NCBI GenBank assembly: GCA_902533625.1
Contig: CACAMI010000007.1
Span: 1 to 64,000 of the forward strand
Direction of reading: 5' to 3'
DNA length: 64,000 bases
Source: an uncultured Alphaproteobacteria bacterium
GTDB taxonomy: Bacteria; Pseudomonadota; Alphaproteobacteria; Rhodobacterales; Rhodobacteraceae
Each line of letters starts with the position of its first letter. The stretch's first letter is position 1. The notes under the pieces are model-generated. The model was not told the origin of the DNA. It searched no databases and saw only the letters and a program-made list of their open reading frames with translations. This document shows, piece by piece, positions 39,172 through 48,329 of the stretch. Both the position numbers and the translations under genes were made by a program.

Positions 39172-41193
39172 TTAGATTAGTAGAGGAGCTATAACCAAGC
39201 TAACTATAGCCATAACGTTAATCAAGATGTTCATTGATGGCCCAGAAGTGTCTTTTAGTGGATCCCCTACAGTATCACCAACTACAGCAGCTTTATGAAC
39301 ATCAGAGCCTTTGCCACCTAAATTACCTTTTTCGACGTATTTTTTCGCATTATCCCATGCACCGCCAGCATTTGACATCATTAGCGCCATCATTACGCAG
39401 CATATTAAAGCTCCTCCGAGCATGCCGCCTAAGGCTTTTGGTCCAGCTAAGAAGCCCACCACTACAGGAGCGAGAACAGCAAGCGCTCCAGGAGCTATCA
39501 TTTTTCTTAAAGCTGCTTTTGTTGCGATGTCCACACACGTAGCAGTATCAGGTTTAGCTTTGCCTTCTAATAAGCCAGGTATTTCTTTAAATTGACGTCG
39601 GATTTCTTTAATCATTTCAAACGCAGCATCTCCAACAGCTCTCATTGTTAATGAACTTACTAAAAAAGGAAATATTCCACCTAAAAACATTCCGGCTAGG
39701 ACTAGCGGGTCGTTAATTGCCAAAACAAAGTTTTCACTATTTGAAGCAATTTTTTCTATATAAGCACTTATAAGTGCAAGAGCAGCTAAAGCAGCAGCAC
39801 TAATTGCAAAACCTTTTCCAATAGCCGCTGTAGTGTTTCCTACCTCATCTAAGGAATCAGTAATTTTACGAGTTTCTTCTCCCATCTCTGACATTTCAGC
39901 TATGCCCCCTGCATTATCTGCTACAGGCCCATAAGCGTCTATTGCCATGGTTATCCCAACTGTGCTTAACATGCCCACGGCAGCCATTCCTACTCCATAT
40001 AGGCCAGAGAAATAATTTGCAGTAAAAATAATGCCAACGATCGTTAGAACTGGAATGGCTACAGATTCCATGCCTGTTGCTAGTCCTGATATCATCACAG
40101 TCGCAGGACCTGTTTCACCACCTTCTGCTATTTTTTTCACTGGGGCGCCACCTGTATAATATTCGGTTATTAAGCCCACAATAATCCCTCCTAGGGCTCC
40201 AACCAAAACAGAGAACCACACATTTACAGATGCGCCTGCTATCTGAATGGTAAAATATGCAACCAATATAAATAATGCAGCTGACCCAATTGTTCCAAAC
40301 CGAAGAGCAGTCTCAGGGTTTTGAGCCGACATAACTTTAACCGTTAAAATTCCGATAATTGAACAGAGTAAACCTACTGTGGCCAATAATAAGGGCATAA
40401 AAATTAGTGCTTCCTTGTTTCCGCCAAGCGTTGCTGCAGTTGCCAGAGACATTGATGAGGCCAAAGCTATTGAAGCTATAATTGAACCACAATATGACTC
40501 AAAAATATCTGAGCCCATACCAGCCACATCTCCTACGTTATCGCCTACATTGTCTGCAATCACACCTGGATTTCTTGGGTCATCCTCAGGAATGCCAGCC
40601 TCAACTTTTCCGACTAAATCTGCTCCTACGTCTGCACTTTTTGTAAAAATCCCTCCACCTACTCTTGAGAATAATGCGACAGAGGATGCCCCCATTGCAA
40701 ACCCCTCAATGGCATGAATGCTTTCGTTGTTACCAGCAAAATAGTAAAATAGTATTCCTATACCGACTAAGCCCATGGATGCAACAGTAAGACCCATAAT
40801 AGATCCACCAAAGAAAGCTATTGTCAGAGCACTAGCTGCGCCATTATCTCGAGCTGCTACGGCAGTTCTAACATTTGCTTTAGTTGCTGCATACATTCCC
40901 ACAAAGCCAGCAAAGCCTGAAGACAAAGCTCCAACTAAAAAAGATATAGCTGTCTCCCACCCAAGCGAGAACCACAAGGCTAATATGCATATTATACAAA
41001 AAATAGCTAAACGTGAGTATTCAGCAGACATGAATACCATTGCACCAAGGTGAATTTCATCACCAATTTCCTTAACTTTTCCTTCTCCAGCAGGTGAAGC
41101 TTTAACGGTGCCATAAACTATAAGAGCGGCTATTAAGCCGATTATACCCAAGGCTACGGGCAATAGAGGATTCGATAATAGGTTTATAAGCAT
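39172..41193 (-). CDS. hppA: Membrane-bound ion-pumping pyrophosphatase, K+-dependent type
   Basis: A 673-residue integral membrane pyrophosphatase with about 16 helices. The substrate motif is present as [13 protein letters not shown] followed by [16 protein letters not shown]. At the site that separates the subfamilies (39811-39840) the protein reads [11 protein letters not shown]+-independent proton pumps have Lys and Thr where this has Ala and Gly, so this enzyme belongs to the K+-dependent class, which contains both H+ and Na+ pumps. It would conserve energy from pyrophosphate as an ion gradient. It stands alone between yqeY and a GST gene. Confidence 0.95.
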   Translation of the reverse strand: MLINLLSNPLLPVALGIIGLIAALIVYGTVKASPAGEGKVKEIGDEIHLGAMVFMSAEYSRLAIFCIICILALWFSLGWETAISFLVGALSSGFAGFVGMYAATKANVRTAVAARDNGAASALTIAFFGGSIMGLTVASMGLVGIGILFYYFAGNNESIHAIEGFAMGASSVALFSRVGGGIFTKSADVGADLVGKVEAGIPEDDPRNPGVIADNVGDNVGDVAGMGSDIFESYCGSIIASIALASSMSLATAATLGGNKEALIFMPLLLATVGLLCSIIGILTVKVMSAQNPETALRFGTIGSAALFILVAYFTIQIAGASVNVWFSVLVGALGGIIVGLITEYYTGGAPVKKIAEGGETGPATVMISGLATGMESVAIPVLTIVGIIFTANYFSGLYGVGMAAVGMLSTVGITMAIDAYGPVADNAGGIAEMSEMGEETRKITDSLDEVGNTTAAIGKGFAISAAALAALALISAYIEKIASNSENFVLAINDPLVLAGMFLGGIFPFLVSSLTMRAVGDAAFEMIKEIRRQFKEIPGLLEGKAKPDTATCVDIATKAALRKMIAPGALAVLAPVVVGFLAGPKALGGMLGGALICCVMMALMMSNAGGAWDNAKKYVEKGNLGGKGSDVHKAAVVGDTVGDPLKDTSGPSMNILINVMAIVSLVIAPLLI

Positions 41194-41315
41194 TGCAGTT
41201 TTTCCTTTAAGATTTCAATTTGTCAAAGGCTCTATATAACTCATAATCAAGAGTGTAAAGAATTCAAATTGTCTATTGTCATTTTTGTATGAGATTTTTT
41301 TTGAATATCCTCCAT

Positions 41316-42086
41316 TTAACCTTTTAACAAAGTATATTTTTTTATCTGTTCTTCGTCTATTATAATAGGCTGAATTATGCCGCCGGAATTTATCAAAGTG
41401 TTATATATGGAGGATTCGGCCAGCAAATTATTCCAAACTTTCTCTATCTGGGGGAATTCTTTCAGTAGCTTTTTATCTGATGCTAAAGCATTTCTTACTT
41501 GTGGAACTAAAAAAAAATCAGCGTAAGTCATTGAGTTTCCTACACAGAAAGTTCCAGAGGTTAAAGCTAAAATATTTTCGAGTGCTCCAAATTCCCGTCT
41601 TATAAAGTGCATCCTTAAAGGATGCTGTAGTGGAGGGGTTTTTATCATTCCCCATTCACCCATTGCCTGTACAAGAAAAGGAATATTTTGATATGGCTGA
41701 ACATCCGCAGCGATTATATACATTATTCGCTTTACTTCCGCTCGATCCCAAGGATCTTGTGGCATTATTGGCTTTAAACTACGATCTGCATTCAATAATC
41801 TGTCTTCAATATATTCAATAATTGCTCCACTCTGAGTCATCTTTTTCCCATCACTCAAAAGTAAAATGGGAACACGTCCTTCAGGGTTGAATTTTGACAG
41901 TTCATCTGAGCCAAGATTTATAGTCTCTGGATCATTTTCAGGCATAGTATATTTAGGTATACCTCTTTCATCAATTCTTAATTCTGTGGAAACGAGCTCA
42001 ACAATTGATTCAGGGACTTGTCTATAATTTAAATAAATTGTAACTCTTAGTGATGCACTGCTGCTTTTATGATAGTATAGCTTCAT
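41316..42086 (-). CDS. Glutathione S-transferase family protein
   Basis: A 256-residue GST. The N-terminal thioredoxin-like domain starts MKLYYHKSSSASLRVTIYL, like the zeta class (SSxxSxRVRIAL), with the PILLLSDG cis-Pro region and the TQSGAIIEYIE glutathione-binding motif. The C-terminal helical domain has SMTYADFFLVPQ. It is about 40 residues longer than maleylacetoacetate isomerase, with the extra residues after strand two. No tyrosine-degradation gene is nearby, so that activity is not supported. It is divergent from the first MttB-family gene. Confidence 0.85.
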   Translation of the reverse strand: MKLYYHKSSSASLRVTIYLNYRQVPESIVELVSTELRIDERGIPKYTMPENDPETINLGSDELSKFNPEGRVPILLLSDGKKMTQSGAIIEYIEDRLLNADRSLKPIMPQDPWDRAEVKRIMYIIAADVQPYQNIPFLVQAMGEWGMIKTPPLQHPLRMHFIRREFGALENILALTSGTFCVGNSMTYADFFLVPQVRNALASDKKLLKEFPQIEKVWNNLLAESSIYNTLINSGGIIQPIIIDEEQIKKYTLLKG

Positions 42087-42182
42087 TTAGTTCTCTGAAA
42101 TTTTTTTTGGTATGATAGGCATAAGAGATTTATTTATACTATTAAAAATCAATTAAATATAGCTTTGATTCTGGAGGTTAAG

Positions 42183-42206
42183 TTGGGTATCAAGATGGCT
42201 TATTAA
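42183..42206 (+). CDS. Possible seven-codon leader peptide before the MttB-family gene
   Basis: A tiny ORF: TTG start, then GIKMAY and TAA. It is preceded by the strongest ribosome-binding site in the area, CTGGAGG (42171-42177), five bases before the TTG. It is in the same frame as the downstream gene, whose own ATG (42222) lies 15 bases after this stop, with a separate GAGGG site between. It may couple or attenuate translation of the methyltransferase, or it may be the remnant of an older start cut off by a stop. Coding status is uncertain. Confidence 0.35.
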   Translation: MGIKMAY

Positions 42207-42221
42207 GAGGGAAATTTCCGA

Positions 42222-43742
42222 ATGGTTAGAAGATTAGGTAGGAAAATCAGAAGACATTCTTCACTGAGCAGTGAAATAAAAAGCAAAAATTTCTTTGGAG
42301 GATTTCAGGGTGGTGGTTACAAACCTCTTTCTGATGAAGATGTTCAAAAAATTCATAGAGCTGCATTAAATATTCTTTGGGAAGTAGGGATGAAAAACCC
42401 CTTGCCAATTCTCGAAAAAGTCGCGCTTGATAAAGGTTGTAAAATATCTAGTGCTGGTAGACTTTGTTTCCCTGAACCTTTAGTTGAAGATGTCATTGAT
42501 CGGGCATGCAAAGAAACTGTGTTATATGGTAGAGACCCTATACACGATATAGAGTTATCAGGTAGGAAGGTTAGTAGTTATGGAGCTGGAGAGGCTGTAA
42601 CAGTACTAGACCCTGGATCTAATGATTATAGACCTTCAACTATTAGGGATGTTTATGACATAGCTAGAGTTGTTGATTGTTTGGAAAATATTAATAGCTT
42701 TTCAAGATTCGTTGTGCCAACTGAGATAACTGACTTGATGTCGGCAGATATTAATACTGCTTATGCAAGCTTAATGGGCACTAGGAAACATACTGCTCTA
42801 TCTTTTTCAAGTGGTGAGAATGTTCAATCTGTAATTGCAATGTTAGATATTATTGCTGGTGGTGAAGGTGAGTTTGCTAAAAGGCCCTTTTGTCACGGCG
42901 GGGGATGTACGGTTGTTTCTCCTTTGCAGTATGGTGCTGACAACTGTGAAGTCGCAATAGAATCTATTGAAATGAATGCTCCCATTTGGGTTGTTATTGC
43001 TCCACAGTCTGGAGCAACGGCGCCTGCTACTTTGGCTGGCTCTCTTGCCCAATGTTTTGCAGAAGCTCTTGCAAGCTTATTGTTAGTTGATCTTATCAAG
43101 CCTTCTCACCCGGTAATTTTTGGGCCTTGGCCTTTTGTGACTGACTTAAGGACTGGATCTTTCTCAGGAGGTGGGGGAGAGGAGGCTCTTTTGGGAGCAG
43201 CATCAGCACAAATTGCAAACTATTACGGCCTTATTAGCAGCGTTGGGGCGGGAATGACAGATTCTAAGCTTCCTGATGCTCAGTCGGGGTTTGAAAAAGG
43301 TATTTCAGTGGCAATGGCTGCACTTGCAGGATGCAATGGCATTTCAGAATCATCAGGAATGTTAGCAAGCTTAATGGGTTGTTCTTATGAGTCTTTGGTG
43401 ATCGATAATGAAATGCTTGGTGTCATTATGAGAACAGTTAAAGGTATTGAAGTAAGTGATGAGACGCTATCTTTAGACGTAATTAAAGAGGCTGTATTTG
43501 GTGACGGTCATTTTTTGAGAAGTGGTCAAACATTAGAAAAAATGAAATCCGAGTATTTTTATCCTGAGATTTTAGACAGAAAGTCACAGTTAGAGTGGAG
43601 GGAGGACGGTTCTTTAGATATAAGAAAGAGAGCAGAAATAAAAGTGAAGCAAATTTTGGAAAATCATTCTCCTTTATACATTGATAAGAAGGCTGACTCT
43701 TTAATACGACAAAATTTTCCTATTCAGATAAACTTTAGTTAA
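42222..43742 (+). CDS. MttB-superfamily methyltransferase, non-pyrrolysine, paralog 1
   Basis: A 506-residue protein of the trimethylamine methyltransferase superfamily (COG5598). It has the TIM-barrel pattern with ILWEVGMKNP near the start, a Gly/Ala-rich centre (PQSGATAPATLAGSLAQ) and the SKLPDAQSGFEKG motif. The reading frame has no internal TAG, so it is not a pyrrolysine-type MttB. Characterised non-Pyl members such as MtgB demethylate glycine betaine or related quaternary amines onto a corrinoid protein. No corrinoid protein is in the window. The N-terminus is strongly basic (RRLGRKIRR), as in paralog 2 at 52615. Substrate unknown. Confidence 0.85.
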   Translation: MVRRLGRKIRRHSSLSSEIKSKNFFGGFQGGGYKPLSDEDVQKIHRAALNILWEVGMKNPLPILEKVALDKGCKISSAGRLCFPEPLVEDVIDRACKETVLYGRDPIHDIELSGRKVSSYGAGEAVTVLDPGSNDYRPSTIRDVYDIARVVDCLENINSFSRFVVPTEITDLMSADINTAYASLMGTRKHTALSFSSGENVQSVIAMLDIIAGGEGEFAKRPFCHGGGCTVVSPLQYGADNCEVAIESIEMNAPIWVVIAPQSGATAPATLAGSLAQCFAEALASLLLVDLIKPSHPVIFGPWPFVTDLRTGSFSGGGGEEALLGAASAQIANYYGLISSVGAGMTDSKLPDAQSGFEKGISVAMAALAGCNGISESSGMLASLMGCSYESLVIDNEMLGVIMRTVKGIEVSDETLSLDVIKEAVFGDGHFLRSGQTLEKMKSEYFYPEILDRKSQLEWREDGSLDIRKRAEIKVKQILENHSPLYIDKKADSLIRQNFPIQINFS

Positions 43743-43824
43743 GTCTTATCTTGACAATAAATTTTTTGATTGTGAGAAGTATCCTGTTTTAGTAAATACA
43801 ACTTTCGGATATTAAAAGATCTAA

Positions 43825-45678
43825 ATGATAAAAAAATCAAAACATAAATTAAACTTTTTTGAGCGTCTAACTGATCCGATGAGGTTTGGAATAGTTCGTT
43901 CTCCTCCTGAGAAGATTTTCAATTTTATTTGGTATTTCTGTTCTCAAGTAAAACTTACTCTATTTTCGGTTTTCGTCCTCAAATTTGTGGAGGTACTTTT
44001 AGATCTTTCTGTGCCATTAGTATTTGGCTATGTCGTCAGTAGGATAGTTGAGAATAATAACATTGAGGTAATCTTGCAGGAGGATCTAACGTTTCTTCTA
44101 GCTTTTGGTGCCTTTTTTTTAATTGTAACCCCAACAATTCGATCATTAAGCCAAGCTTTGATGAATATGTCTATAATGACAGGATTTGCCAATATTGTAA
44201 GGTGGCAAAGTCACTTAAACGTTTTAGGGTTAGATGTTGATTACTTCTCTAATGAACTTTCTGGAAGGTTAGCTAATAGGGTTATTGAAACTGGTCAAGC
44301 TGTTCGTGGAGTGGCTATGAAGTTTCTTGAAGCTATTTTATATATAACACTATATTTTGGGGGGACAATTCTTGTTTTGGGAAGGTCTAGTTTTGTAATG
44401 ACTATACCTAGTTTAATTTGGCTTGGTATTTTCTTATGCATATTATTTCTTTTAATGCCAAAAGTGCGACATTTGAGTCATAAGCACTCTTTATTGCGAA
44501 GCAAGATGACCGGTAGGATTGTGGACTCTTATGCTAATATCAATTTAGTAAAATTATTTGCCAGAAGAAATTTTGAGCAATTAGGAGCGGCCGATGCAAT
44601 AGATGACTTTAACTATGGCTGGGCAAGGGTTATGCGGATTTCTTTTGTAATGGATGTTTTGATGTCCTTTGCTAATGCAACTCTGATAATAGGTACAGTA
44701 GGTTTTGGTCTGTGGCTTTTAAGCTTGGGCTATATTGGGGCAGGCATTGTAGCGGCTTCTTTGCCTCTTACATTAAGAATTTCTGAAATGTCATGGTGGA
44801 TAATGTGGGAGGTAAGTTACTTGTTCGAAAATATTGGAACAATTGATGAAGGACGAATGACGATTTCAAAAAAACCTAAAGTGATTGATATTCCTGACGC
44901 AAAAGACTTAGCAATAAAAGGAGGTAGGATAGATTTTAAAAAAGTAAAATTTAATTATGGCAAAGTGGGGGGGTTATTTGAGGAATTATCTTTAAGCATT
45001 AAATCTGGAGAAAAGGTTGGCTTGGTAGGTAGGTCTGGGGCAGGAAAAAGCTCTATTGTAAATTTACTTTTAAGGTTTTATGACGTTGATTCTGGAGAAA
45101 TTCTGATAGATGGCCAGAATATCTCTAAGGTATCACAAGAATCAGTGAGATCTCAAATCGGGGTAGTGACGCAGGAAACTGCACTACTTCACAGGTCAAT
45201 ATTTGAGAATATAGCGTATGGAAATCCAAATACTAGTAATGAACATATTTTTGAAGCTGCCAAAAAGGCTGAAGCATATGATTTTATTCAGGAATTAGAA
45301 GATGGGGATGGAAGAAAGAACTTTTCTGCTTTTGTGGGGGAAAGAGGTGTTAGGCTTTCAGGAGGGCAAAGGCAAAGAATTGCTATAGCAAGAGTTTTGC
45401 TTAAGAATGCCCCTATTTTAATTCTTGATGAGGCAACTAGTGCTTTGGATAGTGAAGTAGAAGCCGCAATTCAAAACCAGTTAAATAACATTCTTGCTAA
45501 TAAAACGGCGTTGGTTATTGCTCATAGGCTTTCCACTATAAATAAGTTAGACCGTTTGATTGTGATGGATTCAGGTAAAGTTGTGGAAATGGGGACACAT
45601 GAAGATCTATTAAAAAAATCTGGACATTATTCAAGGCTTTGGGCGTTACAGTCGGGCGGATTTTTGCCCACTTTGTAG
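43825..45678 (+). CDS. ABC exporter (fused permease and ATPase)
   Basis: A 617-residue half-transporter. Six membrane helices span about residues 35-330. The ATPase domain has Walker A GRSGAGKSS, signature LSGGQRQR, Walker B ILILDEATSALD and an H-loop AHRLST. It resembles multidrug or lipid exporters of the MsbA-like group more than the Atm1-type protein at 903. It lies 82 bases downstream of MttB paralog 1 on the same strand, so co-transcription is possible, but a functional link is unproven. Substrate not predictable. Confidence 0.9.
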   Translation: MIKKSKHKLNFFERLTDPMRFGIVRSPPEKIFNFIWYFCSQVKLTLFSVFVLKFVEVLLDLSVPLVFGYVVSRIVENNNIEVILQEDLTFLLAFGAFFLIVTPTIRSLSQALMNMSIMTGFANIVRWQSHLNVLGLDVDYFSNELSGRLANRVIETGQAVRGVAMKFLEAILYITLYFGGTILVLGRSSFVMTIPSLIWLGIFLCILFLLMPKVRHLSHKHSLLRSKMTGRIVDSYANINLVKLFARRNFEQLGAADAIDDFNYGWARVMRISFVMDVLMSFANATLIIGTVGFGLWLLSLGYIGAGIVAASLPLTLRISEMSWWIMWEVSYLFENIGTIDEGRMTISKKPKVIDIPDAKDLAIKGGRIDFKKVKFNYGKVGGLFEELSLSIKSGEKVGLVGRSGAGKSSIVNLLLRFYDVDSGEILIDGQNISKVSQESVRSQIGVVTQETALLHRSIFENIAYGNPNTSNEHIFEAAKKAEAYDFIQELEDGDGRKNFSAFVGERGVRLSGGQRQRIAIARVLLKNAPILILDEATSALDSEVEAAIQNQLNNILANKTALVIAHRLSTINKLDRLIVMDSGKVVEMGTHEDLLKKSGHYSRLWALQSGGFLPTL

Positions 45679-45724
45679 CATTAAATATTCCTAGAATTAT
45701 TTTTTTTATAAAGGTAAATTTGTT

Positions 45725-46570
45725 TTACAGAGTTTCTCTTTTCCATGCATAAATACCAGCCCCTACGATTATAAAAGCTCCTATGTAAACATAAATATCA
45801 GGATATTCGTGGAAAAAAATTATTCCTAAAATTGTTGCAAAAATTAGATCAAAATATGTGAATGGGGCTAGCAAGGACGCCTCAGATTTTCTTAAAGCTA
45901 TGATGAAAGAAAAATGTCCTAGGCCTCCCAGTATACCTAACACTGAAAATAGGCCGACATCGATTATTGCAATAGGTTTAAAGAAAGGAATTAGAATTAT
46001 TGACGAAATAGCGGTGCCTACTAAGGATGAGTAAAAAAAGTTTGTTCTTGGGTCCTCGTCTGACCCAAGGTGTCTAGTAGAAACTGCGTATCCTGCATAG
46101 CATATAGCCGCCAATACTGGGAAAAAACCTGCAAGGAGAAACATGTCTGTCCCTGGTTTCAATATAAATAGAGTGCCAATAAATCCAATAGCTACACTAG
46201 CCCACGTTCTAACCCCTACAGCCTCATTTAAAAATATTACTGAAAATATAATCACGATGAATGGACCTGTCTGGAAAATTGTAATTGTAGAAACTAGAGT
46301 TAGATATTTAAATCCTGAAAACATAAATACAGTGGCACCAAATAATAAACTGGACCTAAATAGGTGAAGCTGAATCCTTTCAGTTCTCGTAATTTTCTTT
46401 AAAATTGGAAGAAATAGGAGGGTGGTGAAAATAGTTTGGCTTAAGTATCTTGCCCACACTATTTCAATAATAGGGTAGTTTCCTGTAAATCCTTTAGCCC
46501 CAGCATTCATAATCGAGAAAAGAAATACAGTCAGCAACATAAATGAAATTCCACTGGTTAAGTTTTTCAA
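45725..46570 (-). CDS. EamA/DMT-family transporter
   Basis: A 281-residue membrane protein with ten predicted helices in two EamA repeats of five. It starts SGISFMLLTVFLFSIMNAG, has FVWAR-like residues (EIVWARY) after helix two, and an APFTYFDLIFATILGIIFF segment in repeat two. Drug/metabolite transporters move small metabolites, often exporting amino acids or nucleobases. It converges on the ABC exporter with 46 bases between. Substrate unknown. Confidence 0.88.
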   Translation of the reverse strand: MKNLTSGISFMLLTVFLFSIMNAGAKGFTGNYPIIEIVWARYLSQTIFTTLLFLPILKKITRTERIQLHLFRSSLLFGATVFMFSGFKYLTLVSTITIFQTGPFIVIIFSVIFLNEAVGVRTWASVAIGFIGTLFILKPGTDMFLLAGFFPVLAAICYAGYAVSTRHLGSDEDPRTNFFYSSLVGTAISSIILIPFFKPIAIIDVGLFSVLGILGGLGHFSFIIALRKSEASLLAPFTYFDLIFATILGIIFFHEYPDIYVYIGAFIIVGAGIYAWKRETL

Positions 46571-46701
46571 GTATGGATTCCTTTAGTTAATGAGTTATTT
46601 TTATAGCATACCCGAAAAATGACAGACTTTAGTTTGAATGCAAGGAGTATTGGGGCTATTGTTTGGTTAGTAATTAAATTCATAAGGGAAGGAGCCTAAC
46701 A

Positions 46702-46983
46702 ATGAAATTTTTATCAACCTTTAAAATTACAAAGGGATTTGATTCATGGTTGAAAATGTATAAAGAAATTGAGCCTGACCTTGATCAACTAGGTATAAAA
46801 ATCCTTTGGGCCGGGACAAACTCTGAAGAAACGAAGGTTTTTGATGTTACGGAAGTCAAAGACCCTTCAAAATTTGAAGTATTAACAAAACGTGAGGATA
46901 TTACTCAGAAGAGAGCTGAGGCTGGTGTTGAGTTGGAAAGTCAGGAAGTGATAGAGACAATATCTAGGGATTATTGGGCCTAA
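46702..46983 (+). CDS. Small conserved-type protein, ferredoxin-like fold (DUF3764-like)
   Basis: A 93-residue soluble protein that starts FLSTFKITKGFDSWLKMYKE, then a strand-rich segment (IKILWAGTN, TKVFDVTEV) and an acidic C-terminus. The pattern beta-helix-beta-beta-helix and the F-W spacing resemble DUF3764, a family of short proteins in marine bacteria with an ABM-like fold. The match is by memory of the pattern and is moderate. A clear GGAAGGAG site lies about 9 bases before the ATG, so it is well expressed in principle. No informative neighbour. Confidence 0.65.
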   Translation: MKFLSTFKITKGFDSWLKMYKEIEPDLDQLGIKILWAGTNSEETKVFDVTEVKDPSKFEVLTKREDITQKRAEAGVELESQEVIETISRDYWA

Positions 46984-47059
46984 GATAGGTTAGTTCTTTA
47001 AGTTCTTTGTTGTCCTCATTTATTTTATGCTAGATTCACTTCCAAAAGGGATGTTTTTA

Positions 47060-47158
47060 ATGAAATTAGCAATAGATTTTGGAGATAAGATAAGCATTCT
47101 TTATCCAGCTTCTATGACAGAAAAACTTTTTTCAAGTACTTTTACTACTTCTATATAG
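47060..47158 (+). CDS. Possible 32-residue peptide
   Basis: A short ORF with MKLAIDFGDKISILYPA at the start and a TAG at 47156-47158. AAAGGG lies 9 bases before the ATG; a second in-frame ATG at 47051 is too close to that site. I do not recognise it and there is no other support. It may be a chance ORF in the 203-base gap between the DUF3764-like gene and the cytochrome gene. Confidence 0.2.
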   Translation: MKLAIDFGDKISILYPASMTEKLFSSTFTTSI

Positions 47159-47186
47159 CTTTTATTAAATTTTTCGGTTGCAGGTT

Positions 47187-47684
47187 TTATTTGTTTTCTT
47201 TCCAGAATGGAACCATTGAACTCCAAACGCCATCATTCTTTAAACGATGGTATATTGCAGCAATAACATGAATAGAAATAAGCCAGTATATTGCGGATAC
47301 AAAAAATTCATGCACCCCAACTGTAAACTCGATTAAGAGTCCATCTTTAAAACCTAACGAAAAAAGATAACCTATTAATAAACCTGAGCCTGCAATGCCT
47401 GCCAAGCTGATATACATAGAAAAATGGACTATTTTAGCTGCAAGTTTTTGTGACCTGGGCGTATCAATTGGTAGAGATGTTTTTTGTGTTTTAGTCATGT
47501 AGAAAAGCCGAAAAGCAAGGAACAATAAGAATACTGACGCAAAAATTATTTCAGTTCTAAAAAGTGACACATCTTCTAATTGGTTAATGTCGTCTACTTG
47601 CTTATATATTCCGTAAGCGAACATAATTATAAAGCACCAATGAAGAGCTTTTGCTAGGAAGCTGTAATTTGTATTATTATGCAT
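47187..47684 (-). CDS. Cytochrome b561-type membrane protein
   Basis: A 165-residue protein with four membrane helices. Conserved histidines fit the cytochrome b561 family: LHWCFI in helix one (residue about 15), VHFSMY in helix two, and VHEFFVSAIYWL followed by IHVIAAIYHRL in helices three and four. These would bind two b-type haems. Members move electrons between quinols and periplasmic partners. The gene is alone at the edge of the accessory stretch. Physiological partner unknown. Confidence 0.82.
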   Translation of the reverse strand: MHNNTNYSFLAKALHWCFIIMFAYGIYKQVDDINQLEDVSLFRTEIIFASVFLLFLAFRLFYMTKTQKTSLPIDTPRSQKLAAKIVHFSMYISLAGIAGSGLLIGYLFSLGFKDGLLIEFTVGVHEFFVSAIYWLISIHVIAAIYHRLKNDGVWSSMVPFWKENK

Positions 47685-47823
47685 TTCTTTATTATTAGTA
47701 ATATTTTACTCTTACTTTAAACTGCTGCAAATCTATTCACATCAATAATTTCTTTGAGTATAGGATATTGGGTATAAAGAATAAATTGAAAATTTTGTTG
47801 CTCGAAAATGGCAAACTTTTTCT

Positions 47824-47976
47824 CTAAAATAAAGAACCATATAGGCTATCCATCCAAAGCATCAATATAATATTCAAAAATATTATAAAGCCGAAAAGAT
47901 ATGAATAAACCCAATACTTCTTAAATATCAAATCTCCATATTTCGTTAAATAAAAAATGATATCTTCTGACTTCAT
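47824..47976 (-). CDS. Tiny membrane protein, 50 residues
   Basis: An ORF from ATG 47976 to TAG 47824. An AAGGA ribosome-binding site lies 8 bases upstream. The product has a short charged N-terminus (MKSEDIIFYLTKYGD) and one hydrophobic helix (about residues 24-43, rich in Phe, Ile and Leu). It sits 15 bases after the stop of a 44-residue ORF of the same type, and together they look like a two-gene unit. I do not recognise the family. It could be a small stress, transporter-modulating or toxin-like peptide; nothing decides. Confidence 0.5.
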   Translation of the reverse strand: MKSEDIIFYLTKYGDLIFKKYWVYSYLFGFIIFLNIILMLWMDSLYGSLF

Positions 47977-47991
47977 TCGACTTATCCTTTT

Positions 47992-48126
47992 TTAAAATAC
48001 AAAAAAATACAGTAACGCTCCAATACCCAACAATGCAAAGAGCATAAATTTAAATGGTGTGTAAACGAGAAAGTTTCGTATTGCTTCGATAATGACGTAG
48101 AAGATCCAAAATATACCGTCGTCCAT
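47992..48126 (-). CDS. Tiny membrane protein, 44 residues
   Basis: An ORF from ATG 48126 to TAA 47992. The product begins MDDGIFWIFYVIIEAIRNFL, has TPFK in the middle and ends with a second hydrophobic stretch (FMLFALLGIGALLYFF), so it is nearly all membrane. GGGTCAG lies about 8 bases upstream as a moderate ribosome-binding site. It precedes the 50-residue membrane ORF and is divergent from the broken gene at 48223. Function unknown. Confidence 0.45.
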   Translation of the reverse strand: MDDGIFWIFYVIIEAIRNFLVYTPFKFMLFALLGIGALLYFFVF

Positions 48127-48222
48127 ACTAAACTGACCCTAACAAACAAATTGACATTTTTATTTCTTAAAACGAAAATATAACGGTATTGATTAAAATC
48201 TTACAGGTAAAAACTGATGATT

Positions 48223-48329
48223 ATGAATATCCTAAAGCTTTTATTTTTTGCGCAACTATAATAACAGTGACTGGATTCCAAGTTTTTGCAAAAGACAGCA
48301 AAGATTAAAAAATAGAGTAGCTGGAAACT
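48223..48329 (+). pseudogene. Signal-peptide remnant upstream of the 323-residue ORF
   Basis: ATG at 48223 begins MNILKLLFF but the frame ends soon after. In a neighbouring frame the sequence continues as ATIITVTGFQVFAKDSKD, which would complete a good signal peptide with a VFA cleavage site. Joining them needs one extra T in the T6 run near 48241-48246. That second frame is the same frame as the long ORF starting at 48330, but two in-frame stops (TAA near 48305 and TAG near 48317) lie between. The downstream ORF has therefore probably lost its own secretion signal. Confidence 0.5.

Noticed and set aside
48151-48184. Promoter with perfect TTGACA (48151-48156) for the gene with the broken signal peptide
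   Set aside because: The nearest good -10 (TATAAC at 48179) is 22 bases away, too far for a standard promoter.
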